The notes beneath the pieces are model-generated. The model had not been told where the DNA came from, did not search any database, and saw only the letters and a list, made by a program, of their open reading frames with translations. Below, one piece after another: positions 31,868 to 41,862 of a stretch of DNA of 64,000 bases (within the stretch, counting starts at the first letter, position 1; each line of letters begins with the position of its first letter). The stretch is taken from NCBI GenBank assembly GCA_016191435.1, contig JACPOQ010000051.1:124001-188000 (forward strand), given 5' to 3'. A program made the translations under genes and the position numbers. The DNA comes from Chloroflexota bacterium. GTDB taxonomy: Bacteria > Chloroflexota > Dehalococcoidia > Tepidiformales > Tepidiformaceae.

Positions 31868-32158
31868 GTGCGACTTGAAGTTGAGGACGCGGCACGCGAG
31901 GAGTTGCGCCATGCGTTTTACTGGTACGGTGGGCCTGGCAGCCCTCAGGCCGAGGCGTTCGCCGATCGCTTCGACGCACTAACCGGGCGATTGCTCTCTA
32001 TGCCGTTTGTTGGAGCGCCGTATTTCGCCGGCACTCGCCGGCTGATGTTCTTGACGTTTCCATACGCGCTGATCTACCGAGTCGTGTCCGACGATGTCAT
32101 CGTTGTCGCTATCGCGCATACGAGTCGCGAACCCGGCTACTGGTCGGAGCGCTCGTAA
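31868..32158 (+). CDS. RelE/ParE-family toxin
   Basis: This 96-residue protein shows the ParE/RelE toxin fold: an N-terminal helix pair (VEDAAREELRHAFYWYGGPGS), followed by beta-strands GTRRLMFLTFPYALIYRVVSDDVIVVAIAHTSREPGYW (about 55-92). The C-terminal HTSREPGYW is typical of toxins that block gyrase or cut mRNA. The GTG start abuts the antitoxin stop codon. It appears intact. It is the third toxin-antitoxin pair in 22 kb. Confidence 0.9.
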   Translation: MRLEVEDAAREELRHAFYWYGGPGSPQAEAFADRFDALTGRLLSMPFVGAPYFAGTRRLMFLTFPYALIYRVVSDDVIVVAIAHTSREPGYWSERS

Positions 32159-32217
32159 CTCCCCGTGGACTCCAGCCGGCCACATCCCCATGCTCGAAAC
32201 TCCGCAATATTCGGGAT

Positions 32218-32994
32218 TTAGCGGAAGCGCTCGAAGCCGTCGCCTTCGCCGCGCCGTTCCCGCAGCCGCCCCAGCGCGTTCATCTGCCCGTGATAGCGGA
32301 AGAGCGCGCCCACGCCCATGATCTCCAGCGATGTGTTGAGCGCCTCTTTGTTCTGCAGCGCGCCCTCGAACGGGACTTCCAGGCAGTCGGCGATGACCCC
32401 TTCGACTGTCGCGTCGAGCTGTTCGGGCGGCACCGAAAGCGTCACCAGGCCGATGCGCTCTGCCTCCCTGCCATCCACCAGCCGCCCGGTCAGGAGCAGG
32501 TAGCGCGCTTTCTTCAGCCCCAGCGCAACCTGCCAGAGCGGCATGCTGCTGACGCCGCCCATCTTCACCGCCGGGTGCCCGAGGATGGCGTCGTCCGCGG
32601 CGACGGAGATGTCGCAGAGCAGCTGCAAGTAGCAGCCGCCGGCGACGGCGTGCCCGTGCACGCGCGCGATCGTTGGCTTCGGGCAGTTCCAGATGCGCTG
32701 GTACCGCGCTTCCATGCCGCGCAGCGCCATCAATGAGTTCGCGACCGTCCAGCGCCCGTCCTTTTCGGGCGGCGATGTGTAATAGCTCCCCTTGAGGTCG
32801 TACCCCGCGCTGAACGACGGGCCGTTCGCGGAGAGCACCACGACGCGCACGCTGTCGTCCATTTCCGCGGCCGTGAAGGCGGCATCGATGTCATCGAGGA
32901 GCTGGTGATTGAGCGCGTTCCGCTTTTCGGGCCGGTTCATCACAATCCGGGCAACGCCACCCTCGGCAGAATAGAGCACGGTTTGCAGTTGCAT
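32218..32994 (-). CDS. Enoyl-CoA hydratase/isomerase family protein
   Basis: This 258-residue crotonase-fold protein has VMNRPEKRNALNHQLLDDI (about 18-36), SANGPSFSAGYDLKG (about 54-68) and HGHAVAGGCYLQLLCDIS (about 113-130), the last forming the second oxyanion-hole strand. The usual catalytic glutamates are replaced by hydrophobic residues around GVSSMPLWQ (about 147), so the activity may be isomerase- or hydrolase-like rather than hydration. It converges on the relBE-like pair and lies upstream of sdhB on the same strand but with a 100-bp gap, so it is probably a separate unit. Confidence 0.9.
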   Translation of the reverse strand: MQLQTVLYSAEGGVARIVMNRPEKRNALNHQLLDDIDAAFTAAEMDDSVRVVVLSANGPSFSAGYDLKGSYYTSPPEKDGRWTVANSLMALRGMEARYQRIWNCPKPTIARVHGHAVAGGCYLQLLCDISVAADDAILGHPAVKMGGVSSMPLWQVALGLKKARYLLLTGRLVDGREAERIGLVTLSVPPEQLDATVEGVIADCLEVPFEGALQNKEALNTSLEIMGVGALFRYHGQMNALGRLRERRGEGDGFERFR

Positions 32995-33069
32995 CGCGAG
33001 TCACCCCCGCCGAGACTCTACCCGCGTCGGCATCGCCTGCCAACGCAGGCCCGCGGTCCGAGGCACTCG

Positions 33070-33103
33070 ACCGTGGATCGCGAATCGGGAATCGCGAATC
33101 CCT
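33070..33103 (+). repeat. Heptad array, GAATCGC family, at the sdhB 3' end
   Basis: AATC recurs every seven bases at 33076, 33083, 33090 and 33097. The array abuts and overlaps the sdhB stop codon. Its reverse complement has the same form as the GATTCAC array at 4315-4349. Confidence 0.78.
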
Positions 33104-33890
33104 ACCCCGCGTCCTCGCCGGCCTCCGCGTTCACCAGCTTGCGGCGGTCGCGGAACTTCGCCTGGAGAAAGTCTCGGTTCATCTTGGCGATGAAATCGAT
33201 GCTGATCTCTTTCGGGCACACCGCCTCGCACTCGCGAAAGTTCGTGCAGCTCCCGAAGTACGCCTCCATGGTGTTCACCATCGAGGTCACGCGACTCCAG
33301 CGCTCCGGCTGGCCCTGCGGCAACAGGTTCAGGTGCGCCACCTTCGCCGATGTGAAGAGCTGAGCCGCGCCGTTGGGGCAGCCCGCCACACACGCGCCGC
33401 AGCCGATGCAGGCCGCCGCATCGAACGCGAGGTCCGCCGTCGCCTTGGGCACAAGCGTGAGGTTGGCGTCGCTCGCGGCGCCCGTCGGCGCGCTGATGAA
33501 CCCGCCCGCGCCGATGATGCGGTCGAACGTGCTGCGGTCGACGACGAGGTCCTTGATGACGGGGAAGGCCGCCGCCCGCCAGGGTTCGATGGTGATGGCG
33601 TCGCCGTCGTGGAAGTTCCGCATGTGCAGCTGGCACACGGTCGTCGCCTTCATCGGGCCATGTGGCCGGCCATTGATCACGAACCCGCACGACCCACAGA
33701 TACCCTCGCGGCAATCGTGGTCGAAGGCGATCGGCTCTTTGCCCTGCGCGATGAGCTCTTCGTTGACGACGTCGAGCATTTCGAGGAACGACATGTCGTC
33801 GTTGATGTTCGGCGCTGCATACGTCTCGAAATGGCCGCCGTCCGCCGGGCCCTTCTGGCGCCACACCTTGAGCGTGAGGTTGAGGTTCAT
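33102..33890 (-). CDS. sdhB: Succinate dehydrogenase/fumarate reductase iron-sulfur subunit
   Basis: This 262-residue subunit carries three Fe-S clusters that pass electrons from the flavoprotein to the quinone site. The 2Fe-2S motif is [19 protein letters not shown] with a later VCQLHM (about 60-92). The 4Fe-4S motif is [14 protein letters not shown] (about 160-173). The third cluster motif is [14 protein letters not shown] (about 215-228). ATG 33890 overlaps the sdhA stop codon as TAATG, indicating coupled translation. It is the last gene of the leftward sdhCAB operon. Confidence 0.96.
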   Translation of the reverse strand: MNLNLTLKVWRQKGPADGGHFETYAAPNINDDMSFLEMLDVVNEELIAQGKEPIAFDHDCREGICGSCGFVINGRPHGPMKATTVCQLHMRNFHDGDAITIEPWRAAAFPVIKDLVVDRSTFDRIIGAGGFISAPTGAASDANLTLVPKATADLAFDAAACIGCGACVAGCPNGAAQLFTSAKVAHLNLLPQGQPERWSRVTSMVNTMEAYFGSCTNFRECEAVCPKEISIDFIAKMNRDFLQAKFRDRRKLVNAEAGEDAG

Positions 33891-35806
33891 TACTTGTAGC
33901 TCCGCTGTGCGAGGTGGACGTATTCGAACTCGAGGTCTTCTTTGTGGAGCTTCGCCAGCTCGCCCTTGCCTGCGTACTCCCACGCCGCCACGTAGGCGAA
34001 ATTCACGTCATCGCGGAGCGCCTCGCCTTCCGGCGTCTGGTGCTCTTCGCGGAAGTGGCCGCCGCACGATTCTTCGCGCGCCAGCGCGTCCTGGCAGATC
34101 AGCTCGCCCAGCTCGAAGAAGTCGGCCACGCGGCCCGCTTTCTCCAGCGACTGGTTCAGGGATTCGCCCTCGCCCAGCACGCGCACGTCCTGCCAGAACT
34201 CCTCGCGGAGCGCGCCGATCTCCTTCCGCGCCTGCTGGAGTCCCGCCGCGTTGCGGGCCATGCCGCAGAGTTCCCAGAGGGTGCGCCCGAGCTTGCGGTG
34301 GAACCAGTCCGGCGTGCGCGAGCCATTGATCGTGAGGAACGTGTTGATCTGCTCCTTCACCGCGGCTTCGGCCTGCTGGAAGCAGGGGTCCGTCGTGGGC
34401 AGCGGTTGGGTGTTGAGCTGCCCCGCCAGGTCGCCAGTGATCGTCGCTGGAAGGACGAAATAGCCGTCGGCGAGGCCCTGCATCAGGGCGCTTGCGCCCA
34501 ACCGGTTGGCGCCGTGGTCTGAGAAGTTCGCCTCGCCGACGACGAACAGCCCGGGCACATTGCTCATGAGGTTGTAGTCGACCCAGAGCCCGCCCATTGT
34601 GTAGTGTGGCGCCGGGTAGATCCGCATCGGCACCGTATACGGGTCCTCGCCGGTGATCTTGGCGTACATGTCGAAGAGGTTCCCGTAGCGCTGCTCGATG
34701 GTGGTGCGCCCGAGGCGGTGGATTGCATCGGCGAAATCGAGGTAGACGCCGTTCCCGAGATCGCCCACGCCGTAGCCCTCGTCCACCACCGCCTTCGCCG
34801 CCCGCGAGGCAACGTCGCGCGGGACCAGGTTCCCGAACGCGGGATAGCGGCGCTCGAGGAAGTAGTCGCGCTCGCCCTCCGGGACTTCGTTCGCCTTACG
34901 CCGGTCGCCCTTTGTCTTCGACGCCCACACCCGCCCGTCGTTGCGGAGCGATTCGCTCATCAGTGTCAGCTTCGACTGGTAGTCCCCGCTCACGGGGATG
35001 CAGGTGGGGTGGATCTGCGTGTAGCAAGGGTTCGCGAAATACGCGCCCTTCTTGTGCGCCCGCCAGATGGCCGTCACGTTGCAGCCCTTCGCCCCCGTCG
35101 AGAGGAAGAAGGCGTTGGTGTAGCCGCCCGTCGCCAGCACCACGGCGTGCGCCGAATGCGAGCTGATCTCCCCCGTCACCAGGTCCCGCACCACGATCCC
35201 CGCGGCCCGCCCGTTCGAGACGACCAGGTCCAGCATCTCGGTGCGGGGGTGCATCTCCACGGTCCCGAGCTCTATCTGGCGCGAGAGCGCCTGGTAGGCG
35301 CCCAGCTCCAACTGCTGCCCCGTCTGCCCGCGCGCGTAGAACGTCCGCGAGACCTGCGCGCCGCCGAAGGAACGGTTGTCCAGTAGCCCGCCGTATTCGC
35401 GCGCGAACGGCACGCCCTGCGCGACGCACTGGTCGATAATCTGGGTGCTGATCTGCGCGAGCCGGTAGACATTCGCCTCACGCGAGCGGTAGTCCCCGCC
35501 CTTGATGGTGTCGTAGAAGAGCCGGTGGACACTGTCGCCGTCGTTCTTGTAGTTCTTCGCGGCGTTGATGCCGCCCTGCGCAGCGATGCTGTGCGCCCGC
35601 CGCGGGCTGTCCTGGAAGCAGAACGACTTGACGTTGTAGCCCATCTCGCCGAGCGTCGCCGCGGCCGAGCCGCCGGCGAGGCCCGTCCCGACCACGATGA
35701 TGTCGAACTTTCGCCGGTTCTGCGGCGCCACCAGCTTCATTTCGAAGCGGTGGTTGTCCCACTTGTCCGCGATAGGTCCCGGAGGGATGTGCGCATCGAG
35801 TTCCAT
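33890..35806 (-). CDS. sdhA: Succinate dehydrogenase/fumarate reductase flavoprotein subunit
   Basis: This 638-residue FAD subunit oxidises succinate to fumarate (or the reverse). It has the dinucleotide motif [19 protein letters not shown] (about 38-56), the FAD-linking [15 protein letters not shown] (histidine about 72) and the catalytic [19 protein letters not shown] and [14 protein letters not shown] regions (about 270-430). ATG 35806 is preceded by AGGGGA, seven bases away. Its organisation fits the B. subtilis/epsilon-proteobacterial type. It is flanked by sdhC (3-bp gap) and sdhB (overlap). Confidence 0.96.
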   Translation of the reverse strand: MELDAHIPPGPIADKWDNHRFEMKLVAPQNRRKFDIIVVGTGLAGGSAAATLGEMGYNVKSFCFQDSPRRAHSIAAQGGINAAKNYKNDGDSVHRLFYDTIKGGDYRSREANVYRLAQISTQIIDQCVAQGVPFAREYGGLLDNRSFGGAQVSRTFYARGQTGQQLELGAYQALSRQIELGTVEMHPRTEMLDLVVSNGRAAGIVVRDLVTGEISSHSAHAVVLATGGYTNAFFLSTGAKGCNVTAIWRAHKKGAYFANPCYTQIHPTCIPVSGDYQSKLTLMSESLRNDGRVWASKTKGDRRKANEVPEGERDYFLERRYPAFGNLVPRDVASRAAKAVVDEGYGVGDLGNGVYLDFADAIHRLGRTTIEQRYGNLFDMYAKITGEDPYTVPMRIYPAPHYTMGGLWVDYNLMSNVPGLFVVGEANFSDHGANRLGASALMQGLADGYFVLPATITGDLAGQLNTQPLPTTDPCFQQAEAAVKEQINTFLTINGSRTPDWFHRKLGRTLWELCGMARNAAGLQQARKEIGALREEFWQDVRVLGEGESLNQSLEKAGRVADFFELGELICQDALAREESCGGHFREEHQTPEGEALRDDVNFAYVAAWEYAGKGELAKLHKEDLEFEYVHLAQRSYK

Positions 35807-35808
35807 GG

Positions 35809-36678
35809 CTACAGTCCCCTCGATGTGGAGCCTGTGCCCGCGGGCGTCCACACAGGTGCTTCGAATGTGGCCGGCGCGACCGCCTCGGTATCCTTCGGCT
35901 GCACCGGGTCATCGATGAGCCCGCTCAGCACCGCGATCGGGAACGAGACATTGCCCACCACGATCGCCGCCGCGAACGCCCCCGCGAATCCTCGCCGCCA
36001 ACTGTTGAAGCGCGGGTTCGCCCACCCCAGCGACTGGAACAGGCTCCACGCGCCGTGGTAGATGTGCAACCCAAGGAGCAGGTTCGCGATGATGTAGACC
36101 ACGCTCACGGGCCAGCGTTCCGGCGAGAAGCTGTGCCAGATGTTGCGGTAGGGTTGCCCACGCACGAAGTCCGGATGGACGACGCGCCAGCCCCAGGTCA
36201 GGTCCATCAGGTGGAAGATCAGGAACAGGCCCACGATGACGCCGCTCCAGCGCATCGTCCGCGCCGCGTAGTCGGCCGCGGCGTAGGAACGCCCGCCCTG
36301 GTACTTCACGGGGCGGGCGCGGCGGTTCATGAGCGTCAGTGTCGTTGCGGCGTGGATGTGGAGGATGAACGAGATGATCAGGCCGCCGCGGACCAGCCAG
36401 AGGAATCCCTTGTAGGGGAGCGCTGGTTCGCCGACCGTCCGCAGCCAGCGGGAATACTCGTTCAGGTCCCGCTCGGCATTCGGGTAATACAGCTTCAGAT
36501 TGCCGATCATATGCACGAGGACGAACCCCAGGAGGACGATCCCCGTGATTGCCATGACCGCTTTCTTGCCGATGGCAGAACCGTAGAACTCGATGATCCA
36601 GGCCCGCGAGACGTGCCGCCTCCGCGCCGTAGTCACCGGCGCTGCCATTCCAGCGCGCGGCGAAGAACCGCTGACCAT
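35809..36678 (-). CDS. sdhC: Succinate dehydrogenase cytochrome b558 subunit
   Basis: This 289-residue single-chain membrane anchor is of the b558 type, with five transmembrane helices (about 30-50, 85-105, 140-160, 190-210, 235-255). Conserved histidines in [29 protein letters not shown] and [11 protein letters not shown] bind two haems. It hands electrons to menaquinone. ATG 36678 is chosen because GGAGGGGGAGCAG precedes it directly. It is the first gene of the sdhCAB operon. The single large subunit instead of SdhC+SdhD is common in Gram-positive bacteria and Chloroflexota. Confidence 0.94.
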   Translation of the reverse strand: MVSGSSPRAGMAAPVTTARRRHVSRAWIIEFYGSAIGKKAVMAITGIVLLGFVLVHMIGNLKLYYPNAERDLNEYSRWLRTVGEPALPYKGFLWLVRGGLIISFILHIHAATTLTLMNRRARPVKYQGGRSYAAADYAARTMRWSGVIVGLFLIFHLMDLTWGWRVVHPDFVRGQPYRNIWHSFSPERWPVSVVYIIANLLLGLHIYHGAWSLFQSLGWANPRFNSWRRGFAGAFAAAIVVGNVSFPIAVLSGLIDDPVQPKDTEAVAPATFEAPVWTPAGTGSTSRGL

Positions 36679-36826
36679 CTGCTCCCCCTCCTTCGGACCG
36701 GGCCCGCGGGAAGCCGTGAGCCTTCCGGATCCTAAGCCTGCATCCCCACCCCAGCAATGCAGTGCCATTCATTACAGCTATTGAACGTTGTCCTACCTAT
36801 CGAAAAAGCGTTAGCTTGCGATTCGT

Positions 36827-37363
36827 TCACTCTTTGCGCCGCAACCATTGCAGGATCCCGATGATCGACTTCCCATCGCAAATCGCGCCCGATTCGATCG
36901 CCGCCACCGCCTCGGCGGCGGTCAGCCGCTCGACCTCGATGTCCTCATCTTCGTCACCATCGAGCGGATCCACATGCAGTTCGCTGCACACGAACAGGTG
37001 GATGTACTCGCTGGTGTAGCCGGGCGCGACGAAAAATCCTCCCAGTGGTTCCACACGGCCCGGGCGCATGCCAGTCTCCTCCCGGAGCTCCCGCCCGACC
37101 GCCGTCAGCGGCGCTTCGCCGCGTTCGAGTGTGCCCGCGGGGAGCTCCAACAGCCGGCGGCCGGCTGCGTGCCGGTACTGCGTGACCAGCACGAGCCGCC
37201 CATCGCCGTCCACCGGCACCATGGCCACCGCACCCGGATGGATGATGATTTCGCGAAACGCCCGCACCCCGTCCGCCATCTCCAGCTCGTCCAGCTCCAC
37301 GTTGAAGAGCCGGCCCTCGTAGGCCGTCGATTGCGACACGAGCCGCGGCAAGTCGATGCTCAC
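36827..37363 (-). CDS. Nudix hydrolase, ADP-ribose pyrophosphatase-like
   Basis: This 178-residue Nudix enzyme probably hydrolyses ADP-ribose or related nucleoside diphosphate sugars. The Nudix box is GTLERGEAPLTAVGRELREETGM, matching GX5EX7REUXEEXGU (about 78-100). A following GGFFVAPGYTSEYIHLFVC strand is typical of ADP-ribose pyrophosphatases. GTG 37363 is supported by GGAGGG at a spacing of five. The gene is divergent from the subtilase and is followed by a weak AAGC-TAAC-GCTT hairpin with a T-tract on the minus strand. Confidence 0.92.
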   Translation of the reverse strand: MSIDLPRLVSQSTAYEGRLFNVELDELEMADGVRAFREIIIHPGAVAMVPVDGDGRLVLVTQYRHAAGRRLLELPAGTLERGEAPLTAVGRELREETGMRPGRVEPLGGFFVAPGYTSEYIHLFVCSELHVDPLDGDEDEDIEVERLTAAEAVAAIESGAICDGKSIIGILQWLRRKE

Positions 37364-37460
37364 AGATTCCCTCCGTCCGCCAGGCGTACCGCGCCCCGTC
37401 CGGTTGGTCGGGACACACGGTAAGCGTCCCATGCTGGATCACATTTCTGCGACCGGGCCC

Positions 37461-37488
37461 TTTACATGAAGAGCAACTGGCATAACAT
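37461..37488 (+). promoter_or_regulatory. Promoter of the subtilase gene
   Basis: TTTACA at 37461-37466 and TAACAT at 37483-37488 are spaced by 16 bases. The subtilase ATG lies 36 bp after the -10 box. The surrounding region is less GC-rich than the genes. Confidence 0.48.
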
Positions 37489-37523
37489 TCGCACGTCCGA
37501 TTTCCAGCGTGATGCGAGGTCCC

Positions 37524-39302
37524 ATGGTCACACGGTTTGCCAAGTTTGCGAGCCTCATCTTCGTCATTATCGCGGCGTTTGTCGCGGCAAACTCGGCCGG
37601 GATTGCCGGCACGAAGGCCGCCAGCGGCGCCGCCCCATCCGGCCCAATCGGGCGCTACATCGTCGTCGCAAAGGGCGCGTCCGATTACAACGCCCTGCAG
37701 GCCGACGCCCAGAAGGCAGGCGGCGCCATCCTTACGGAACTCGCCGGAGCGAACGCGTTCGTAATGCGCGCGCAATCGAGCGTCGCGGCCGCGCTGCGCG
37801 CCGACAGCCATGCGCAGGGCGTTGCCAAAGACGGCGTGCGGCGGCTCATCGAACCCGATGGCACATTCGCTGCGACGCCCACACTTTCACGCACCAACGT
37901 CAACCTGGCAACCGGCAGCGTGAGCACGCAGTCGTTCACGCAGGACCCGGCCTCCACGCTCCCGGGCCTCATGTGGAACCTCGAGCGCATCCGCTCGCCC
38001 CAGGCGAACAACGTCACACCCGGCGTCCCGGCCGTCATCGTCGGCGTGGCCGACACCGGCCTGGATTTCACCCACCCCGAACTGAACCTCACGGCCGCCG
38101 ATGTCGTGGACCTCACCGCCTCGGAGGACCCGCCCCTCTGCTCCACCTACTTCGGCGTGTCCGACGCTGACCTCGCAGGTCTGTACGGCGGCCCCCCGAC
38201 CACCGACTGGAACGGCCACGGCTCCTGGATCGGCGGCAACATCGCGGCCGTGGCCGATGGCGTGGGCATCAACGGCGCCGCCCCCGGGATCGCGCTCAAG
38301 TCGCTTAAGATCTCCCAGTGGTGCGGCTACGCCTATGACTCCTCGATCCTCGGCGCGTTCCTGTACGCCGCCAACAACGACATCGACGTCGTCAGCATCT
38401 CGTTCGGCGGCTACCTCGACCTCACCGACCCGGAACAGCGCCTGATCTACCAGCAGTACGTCGGGGTCGTCCAGTACGCGAAGATCCGCGGCACCGTGAT
38501 CGTCGCGGCCGCCGGCAACGAACACCTCCGCATCGGCACCGGCGGCATCGTCCTTAGTCATGGACCGCTCACCGTGCCCGGCGGGACCTTCCAGGACTAC
38601 TACGGCCTCTTCGAGACACCGGGCGGCATCCCTGGCGTTGTGATGGTCTCCGCCACCGGCAACGTCGTCGCCGGCTCGTCAGCGAGCTGCCCTGCCGGGA
38701 CGACGGGCAGTGCGGCCACCTGCAAGCCGGCCAGCGACGCGCATCAGCCCACGGGCGTCGGCAAGCAAGACCAGCTCACCTACTACAGCAACTACGGCCC
38801 GCGCGTCGATGTGGCGGCCCCCGGCGGCGCTCGCAAATTCAACGTGCCTGCCGCGGACCGTGGCGGCACCGCGGGCTGGCCGCAGACAGCGGACGAGGGG
38901 TTCAAGGCCTACGAAGACTTCAGCATCACCTCGAACTGGGCCACCGAGATCCCTTGTTACGTCTTCTCCAATTCCGGCGGCCTCTTCTATGACGGCGCGT
39001 GCTACTCGATCATCCAGGGCACCTCGATGGCGACGCCGCACGCCTCCGCCGTCATCGCGCTGATAGCGAGCAAGAACCCGCCGCTGCGCCACAACGTCGG
39101 CGCGCTCGTCGCGAAGCTGAAGAACTCCGCGCGCAAGGTCAGCGGCAACACCACCCCGGGCCTCAGCGCGACGGACTTTTCGCCCGGGGACCTCACAGGC
39201 ATCGCCTGCCCGACGGGCTACTGCCACCTTGGCGGGGCACCGATCCCGGACAAGGAGGCCTATGGCGCGGGCATCGTCGATGCGCTGAAGGCCGTGCAGT
39301 AA
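37524..39302 (+). CDS. Secreted S8-family serine protease (subtilase)
   Basis: This exported protease of about 592 residues has a signal peptide (MVTRFAKFASLIFVIIAAFVAANSAG), then an I9-like propeptide beginning RYIVVAKGASDYNALQADA (about 44-110). The catalytic domain has the triad motifs VADTGLDFTHPE (Asp about 178), NGHGSWIGG (His about 233) and GTSMATPHASAV (Ser about 498). The oxyanion asparagine is in VIVAAAGNEH (about 333). It probably degrades extracellular protein. The GAGG before ATG 37524 supports the start. It ends at a strong bidirectional terminator. Confidence 0.94.
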   Translation: MVTRFAKFASLIFVIIAAFVAANSAGIAGTKAASGAAPSGPIGRYIVVAKGASDYNALQADAQKAGGAILTELAGANAFVMRAQSSVAAALRADSHAQGVAKDGVRRLIEPDGTFAATPTLSRTNVNLATGSVSTQSFTQDPASTLPGLMWNLERIRSPQANNVTPGVPAVIVGVADTGLDFTHPELNLTAADVVDLTASEDPPLCSTYFGVSDADLAGLYGGPPTTDWNGHGSWIGGNIAAVADGVGINGAAPGIALKSLKISQWCGYAYDSSILGAFLYAANNDIDVVSISFGGYLDLTDPEQRLIYQQYVGVVQYAKIRGTVIVAAAGNEHLRIGTGGIVLSHGPLTVPGGTFQDYYGLFETPGGIPGVVMVSATGNVVAGSSASCPAGTTGSAATCKPASDAHQPTGVGKQDQLTYYSNYGPRVDVAAPGGARKFNVPAADRGGTAGWPQTADEGFKAYEDFSITSNWATEIPCYVFSNSGGLFYDGACYSIIQGTSMATPHASAVIALIASKNPPLRHNVGALVAKLKNSARKVSGNTTPGLSATDFSPGDLTGIACPTGYCHLGGAPIPDKEAYGAGIVDALKAVQ

Positions 39303-39320
39303 CCCCTCGAATCGCGGGAC

Positions 39321-39359
39321 AACGCAGAGTGCCGGCCAGGATGGCCGGCACTCTGCGTT
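39321..39359. terminator. Strong bidirectional terminator
   Basis: An 18-bp perfect inverted repeat (39321-39338 with 39342-39359) encloses a three-base loop GGA. It lies between the converging subtilase and NuoF-like genes. TTT follows on the plus strand and AA precedes it on the other, giving modest T-tracts. Confidence 0.85.
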
Positions 39360-39395
39360 TAGCTCGTGCGGAGATTTGGGACGCTTTGGCCCGCT

Positions 39396-41294
39396 TCAGG
39401 CGCCCCCCGCGGCAGCTCCTGCGGCCACCCGCCGCGCGATCCGGTCGCGGATCTCGATGGCGGCCGGCGCGAGCTCTTTGCACGCGCCGCAACGGATGCA
39501 GAGCCCGTCGTCGATGCTGTACGTGCCGCGTTCCTCGACAATCGCGCCTGTCGGGCAGATCTCCTTCGCGGCCGGCAGCGCCGTGTCGCCCTGGGAGCGG
39601 ACCACGTACTGGATTAGCCCTTCGCACACGCCCGCGCGGCAGCGCTTCTCGATGATGTGCTCGTCCCATTCGTCGCGGAACGCCTTCAGTGCCGTCTTGA
39701 TGGTCGTCATCGCGAACTGGCCGTGGAAGCAGTTGGACCACACCAGCGTCCGCACCAGCTGCTCGAAGTTGTCGATGTCCGCCTCGCGTCCGCCGCCTTG
39801 CTGGATGCGCCGGATGATCTCCACCGCGCGCTGCGTTCCGCCGTGACAGGTGGTGCAGCGCGCGCAGCTCTCGTCTTCGCAGAACGCGAGAAAGTACTTG
39901 CACAGATCGAGCGTGCAGGCCGTGTCATCGAAAAAGACGATGCCGCCGCCGCCGAGGAACAGCCCGCGCTCACGGTACGGGTCGAGCGTCAGCGTCAGGT
40001 CCAGCTCATTGCCCGAAACGACCCCAGAGAGTGGCCCGCCCGGCTGGAATCCTTTGCACGGCCGCCCGTCACGCATCCCGCCGGCCCATTGTTCCAGCGC
40101 GTGGCGGACTGTTGGCCCGAACGGGATTTCGATGCACCCGGCCCAGTTCACGTTGCCGGAGAACGTGAACATCTTCGTCCCCTTCTCCTTCGCCGTGCTC
40201 ACCGATGTCCACCACTGCGCGCCGTTGCGCATGATCATCGGTGCGTTCGCGTACGATTCGACGTTGTTCACGTTCGTGGGCTTGTTCCAGAGGCCGGCCT
40301 GCGCCGGGAATGGCGGCTTTATCCGCGGCATGCCCCGGTAGCCATCGACCGAGGCGATCAACCCGGTCTCTTCGCCACAGACGTACGAGCCCGCGCCCTT
40401 GAACACGATCAGTTCGAAGTCCAGCCCGCTGCCGAGGACGTCCTTCCCGAGCAGGCCCCGGTCGTACGCCTGGTTCACGGCCTTTTGCATCCGCTCGATG
40501 CACAGCGGGTACTCGTAGCGAATGTAGATGTATCCGATGCTCGCGTGCGCGGCGAGCGCCGCGATGAGCATCCCTTCGATGATGAGCTGCGGGTCGCCCT
40601 CCATCAGCACGCGGTTCACCCACGCCCCCGGGTCGCCTTCATCGGCGTTGCACACGAGGTAGCGCGGCTCCGCCGTGGCGTTCCGCAGGAAGTCCCACTT
40701 CCGGCCGGCCGGGAAACCGCCGCCGGCACGGCCACCCAGCCCGCTGTCCAGCATCTCCTTGACGATTGCCTCGGCGTCCATCTCCAGGGCCTTGCCGAAG
40801 CCTTCGTAACCGCTGTTCGCGAGGTAGTGGTCGATGTTTTCCGGGTCGATGAGCCCGATGTTCGCCATCACGCGGCGGATCTGGCCCTTCATGAACGGGT
40901 GGTCCGAAAGGAGCGGGACCTCGGGCGTCGAGTTCCCTTCCACCACGCCCAGCGCCAGCTCCGCCATGTCGCGCTGCTCGACGATGGTCGTCTGCAGGAA
41001 CTCCTCCACGCGGTCCGCGGTTACGTTTGCATAGAGCACGGTGCGCGTGCCGGCTGCGCTGCGGACCGTCACGGTCGGCTCCATCCAGCAGAAACCCCAC
41101 GTGCCCGTCACGCCGATATCGATCTTTAACCCCAGCCGCTGCGCCGAGGTTTTGAGGGCGGCCAGCGTTTCGTTCGCCCCCCGCGCGACCGAGGACGTGT
41201 CCATGCAGACGTTGATCTGCTCGCGGCCCGAGACCCGCGACTCGTCCCACTCGCGCCTGGCGGCGTCGATCATCGATTGCAGGCGCGCGTTCAT
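39396..41294 (-). CDS. NuoF-like NADH-binding flavoprotein with added Fe-S domains
   Basis: This protein of about 632 residues combines an N-terminal thioredoxin-like ferredoxin domain ([21 protein letters not shown], about 25-110), the NADH/FMN-binding domain ([18 protein letters not shown], about 187-204, and [18 protein letters not shown], about 294-311) and the Fe-S domain ([16 protein letters not shown], about 487-502). A C-terminal 4Fe-4S motif reads KEICPTGAI and [12 protein letters not shown]. It resembles the NADH-oxidising subunit of NuoEFG, NAD-linked hydrogenases or formate dehydrogenases. ATG 41294 overlaps the NuoE-like stop as ATGA. No catalytic partner subunit lies nearby. Confidence 0.92.
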   Translation of the reverse strand: MNARLQSMIDAARREWDESRVSGREQINVCMDTSSVARGANETLAALKTSAQRLGLKIDIGVTGTWGFCWMEPTVTVRSAAGTRTVLYANVTADRVEEFLQTTIVEQRDMAELALGVVEGNSTPEVPLLSDHPFMKGQIRRVMANIGLIDPENIDHYLANSGYEGFGKALEMDAEAIVKEMLDSGLGGRAGGGFPAGRKWDFLRNATAEPRYLVCNADEGDPGAWVNRVLMEGDPQLIIEGMLIAALAAHASIGYIYIRYEYPLCIERMQKAVNQAYDRGLLGKDVLGSGLDFELIVFKGAGSYVCGEETGLIASVDGYRGMPRIKPPFPAQAGLWNKPTNVNNVESYANAPMIMRNGAQWWTSVSTAKEKGTKMFTFSGNVNWAGCIEIPFGPTVRHALEQWAGGMRDGRPCKGFQPGGPLSGVVSGNELDLTLTLDPYRERGLFLGGGGIVFFDDTACTLDLCKYFLAFCEDESCARCTTCHGGTQRAVEIIRRIQQGGGREADIDNFEQLVRTLVWSNCFHGQFAMTTIKTALKAFRDEWDEHIIEKRCRAGVCEGLIQYVVRSQGDTALPAAKEICPTGAIVEERGTYSIDDGLCIRCGACKELAPAAIEIRDRIARRVAAGAAAGGA

Positions 41295-41764
41295 TCGGCG
41301 CCCTTCACTTCCCGCGCGAGCCGGATCGCGGAGGCGACCGTCAGGTTGCCCGTCACCTTGCCGTTCACCCAGACCTGCGGGGCTTCGCTGCAGGTGCCGT
41401 TGCACTGCCCCAGGTGCAGCCCGTAGCGGTGGTCGCCGCTCTGGCCGCCGAGCGGCAGCTCGAGCGTCTGCTGCATCGCTTCGCGGATGCGGTCGCCCCC
41501 GAGCAGGCGGCAGGCGGGGCCGCTGCACCACGAGATCTCCGTCGCCGCCGGGGGATGCGTCCGGAAGTCGCTATAGAACGAAACCGCGCCGTAGATGAGC
41601 GCGGGCGTCGTGTTCAGCTGGCGCGCAACGATCTCGATAGCCTTGCGCGAAATGTAGCCGTACTGCTCCTGGACCTTGTGGAGTGCGGGCAGCACGTGGC
41701 CCTTCTCGGGTTCGAATTCCGCCACCAGCGCGCGCAATTCCTGTGTCGTCGGTTCAGCCGGCAT
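41291..41764 (-). CDS. NuoE-like 2Fe-2S subunit
   Basis: This protein of about 157 residues is a thioredoxin-like [2Fe-2S] protein. It has [23 protein letters not shown] (about 26-48), [14 protein letters not shown] (about 59-72) and the cluster ligands CSGPAC (about 79-84) and CNGTC (about 119-123). It passes electrons between the NuoF-like flavoprotein and a partner. ATG 41764 is preferred because AGAGG lies about six bases before it. It is the first gene of a two-gene leftward operon. Confidence 0.92.
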   Translation of the reverse strand: MPAEPTTQELRALVAEFEPEKGHVLPALHKVQEQYGYISRKAIEIVARQLNTTPALIYGAVSFYSDFRTHPPAATEISWCSGPACRLLGGDRIREAMQQTLELPLGGQSGDHRYGLHLGQCNGTCSEAPQVWVNGKVTGNLTVASAIRLAREVKGAE

Positions 41765-41862
41765 GGCTGCCTCTTTGTTTGTGAAACTTGCCACTACTAT
41801 AGGGAGGCCCGTGGCCAGTCGCTACCGCCGGCGGGGCGCGAGGAAGCAGGGACGCTGCTCGT

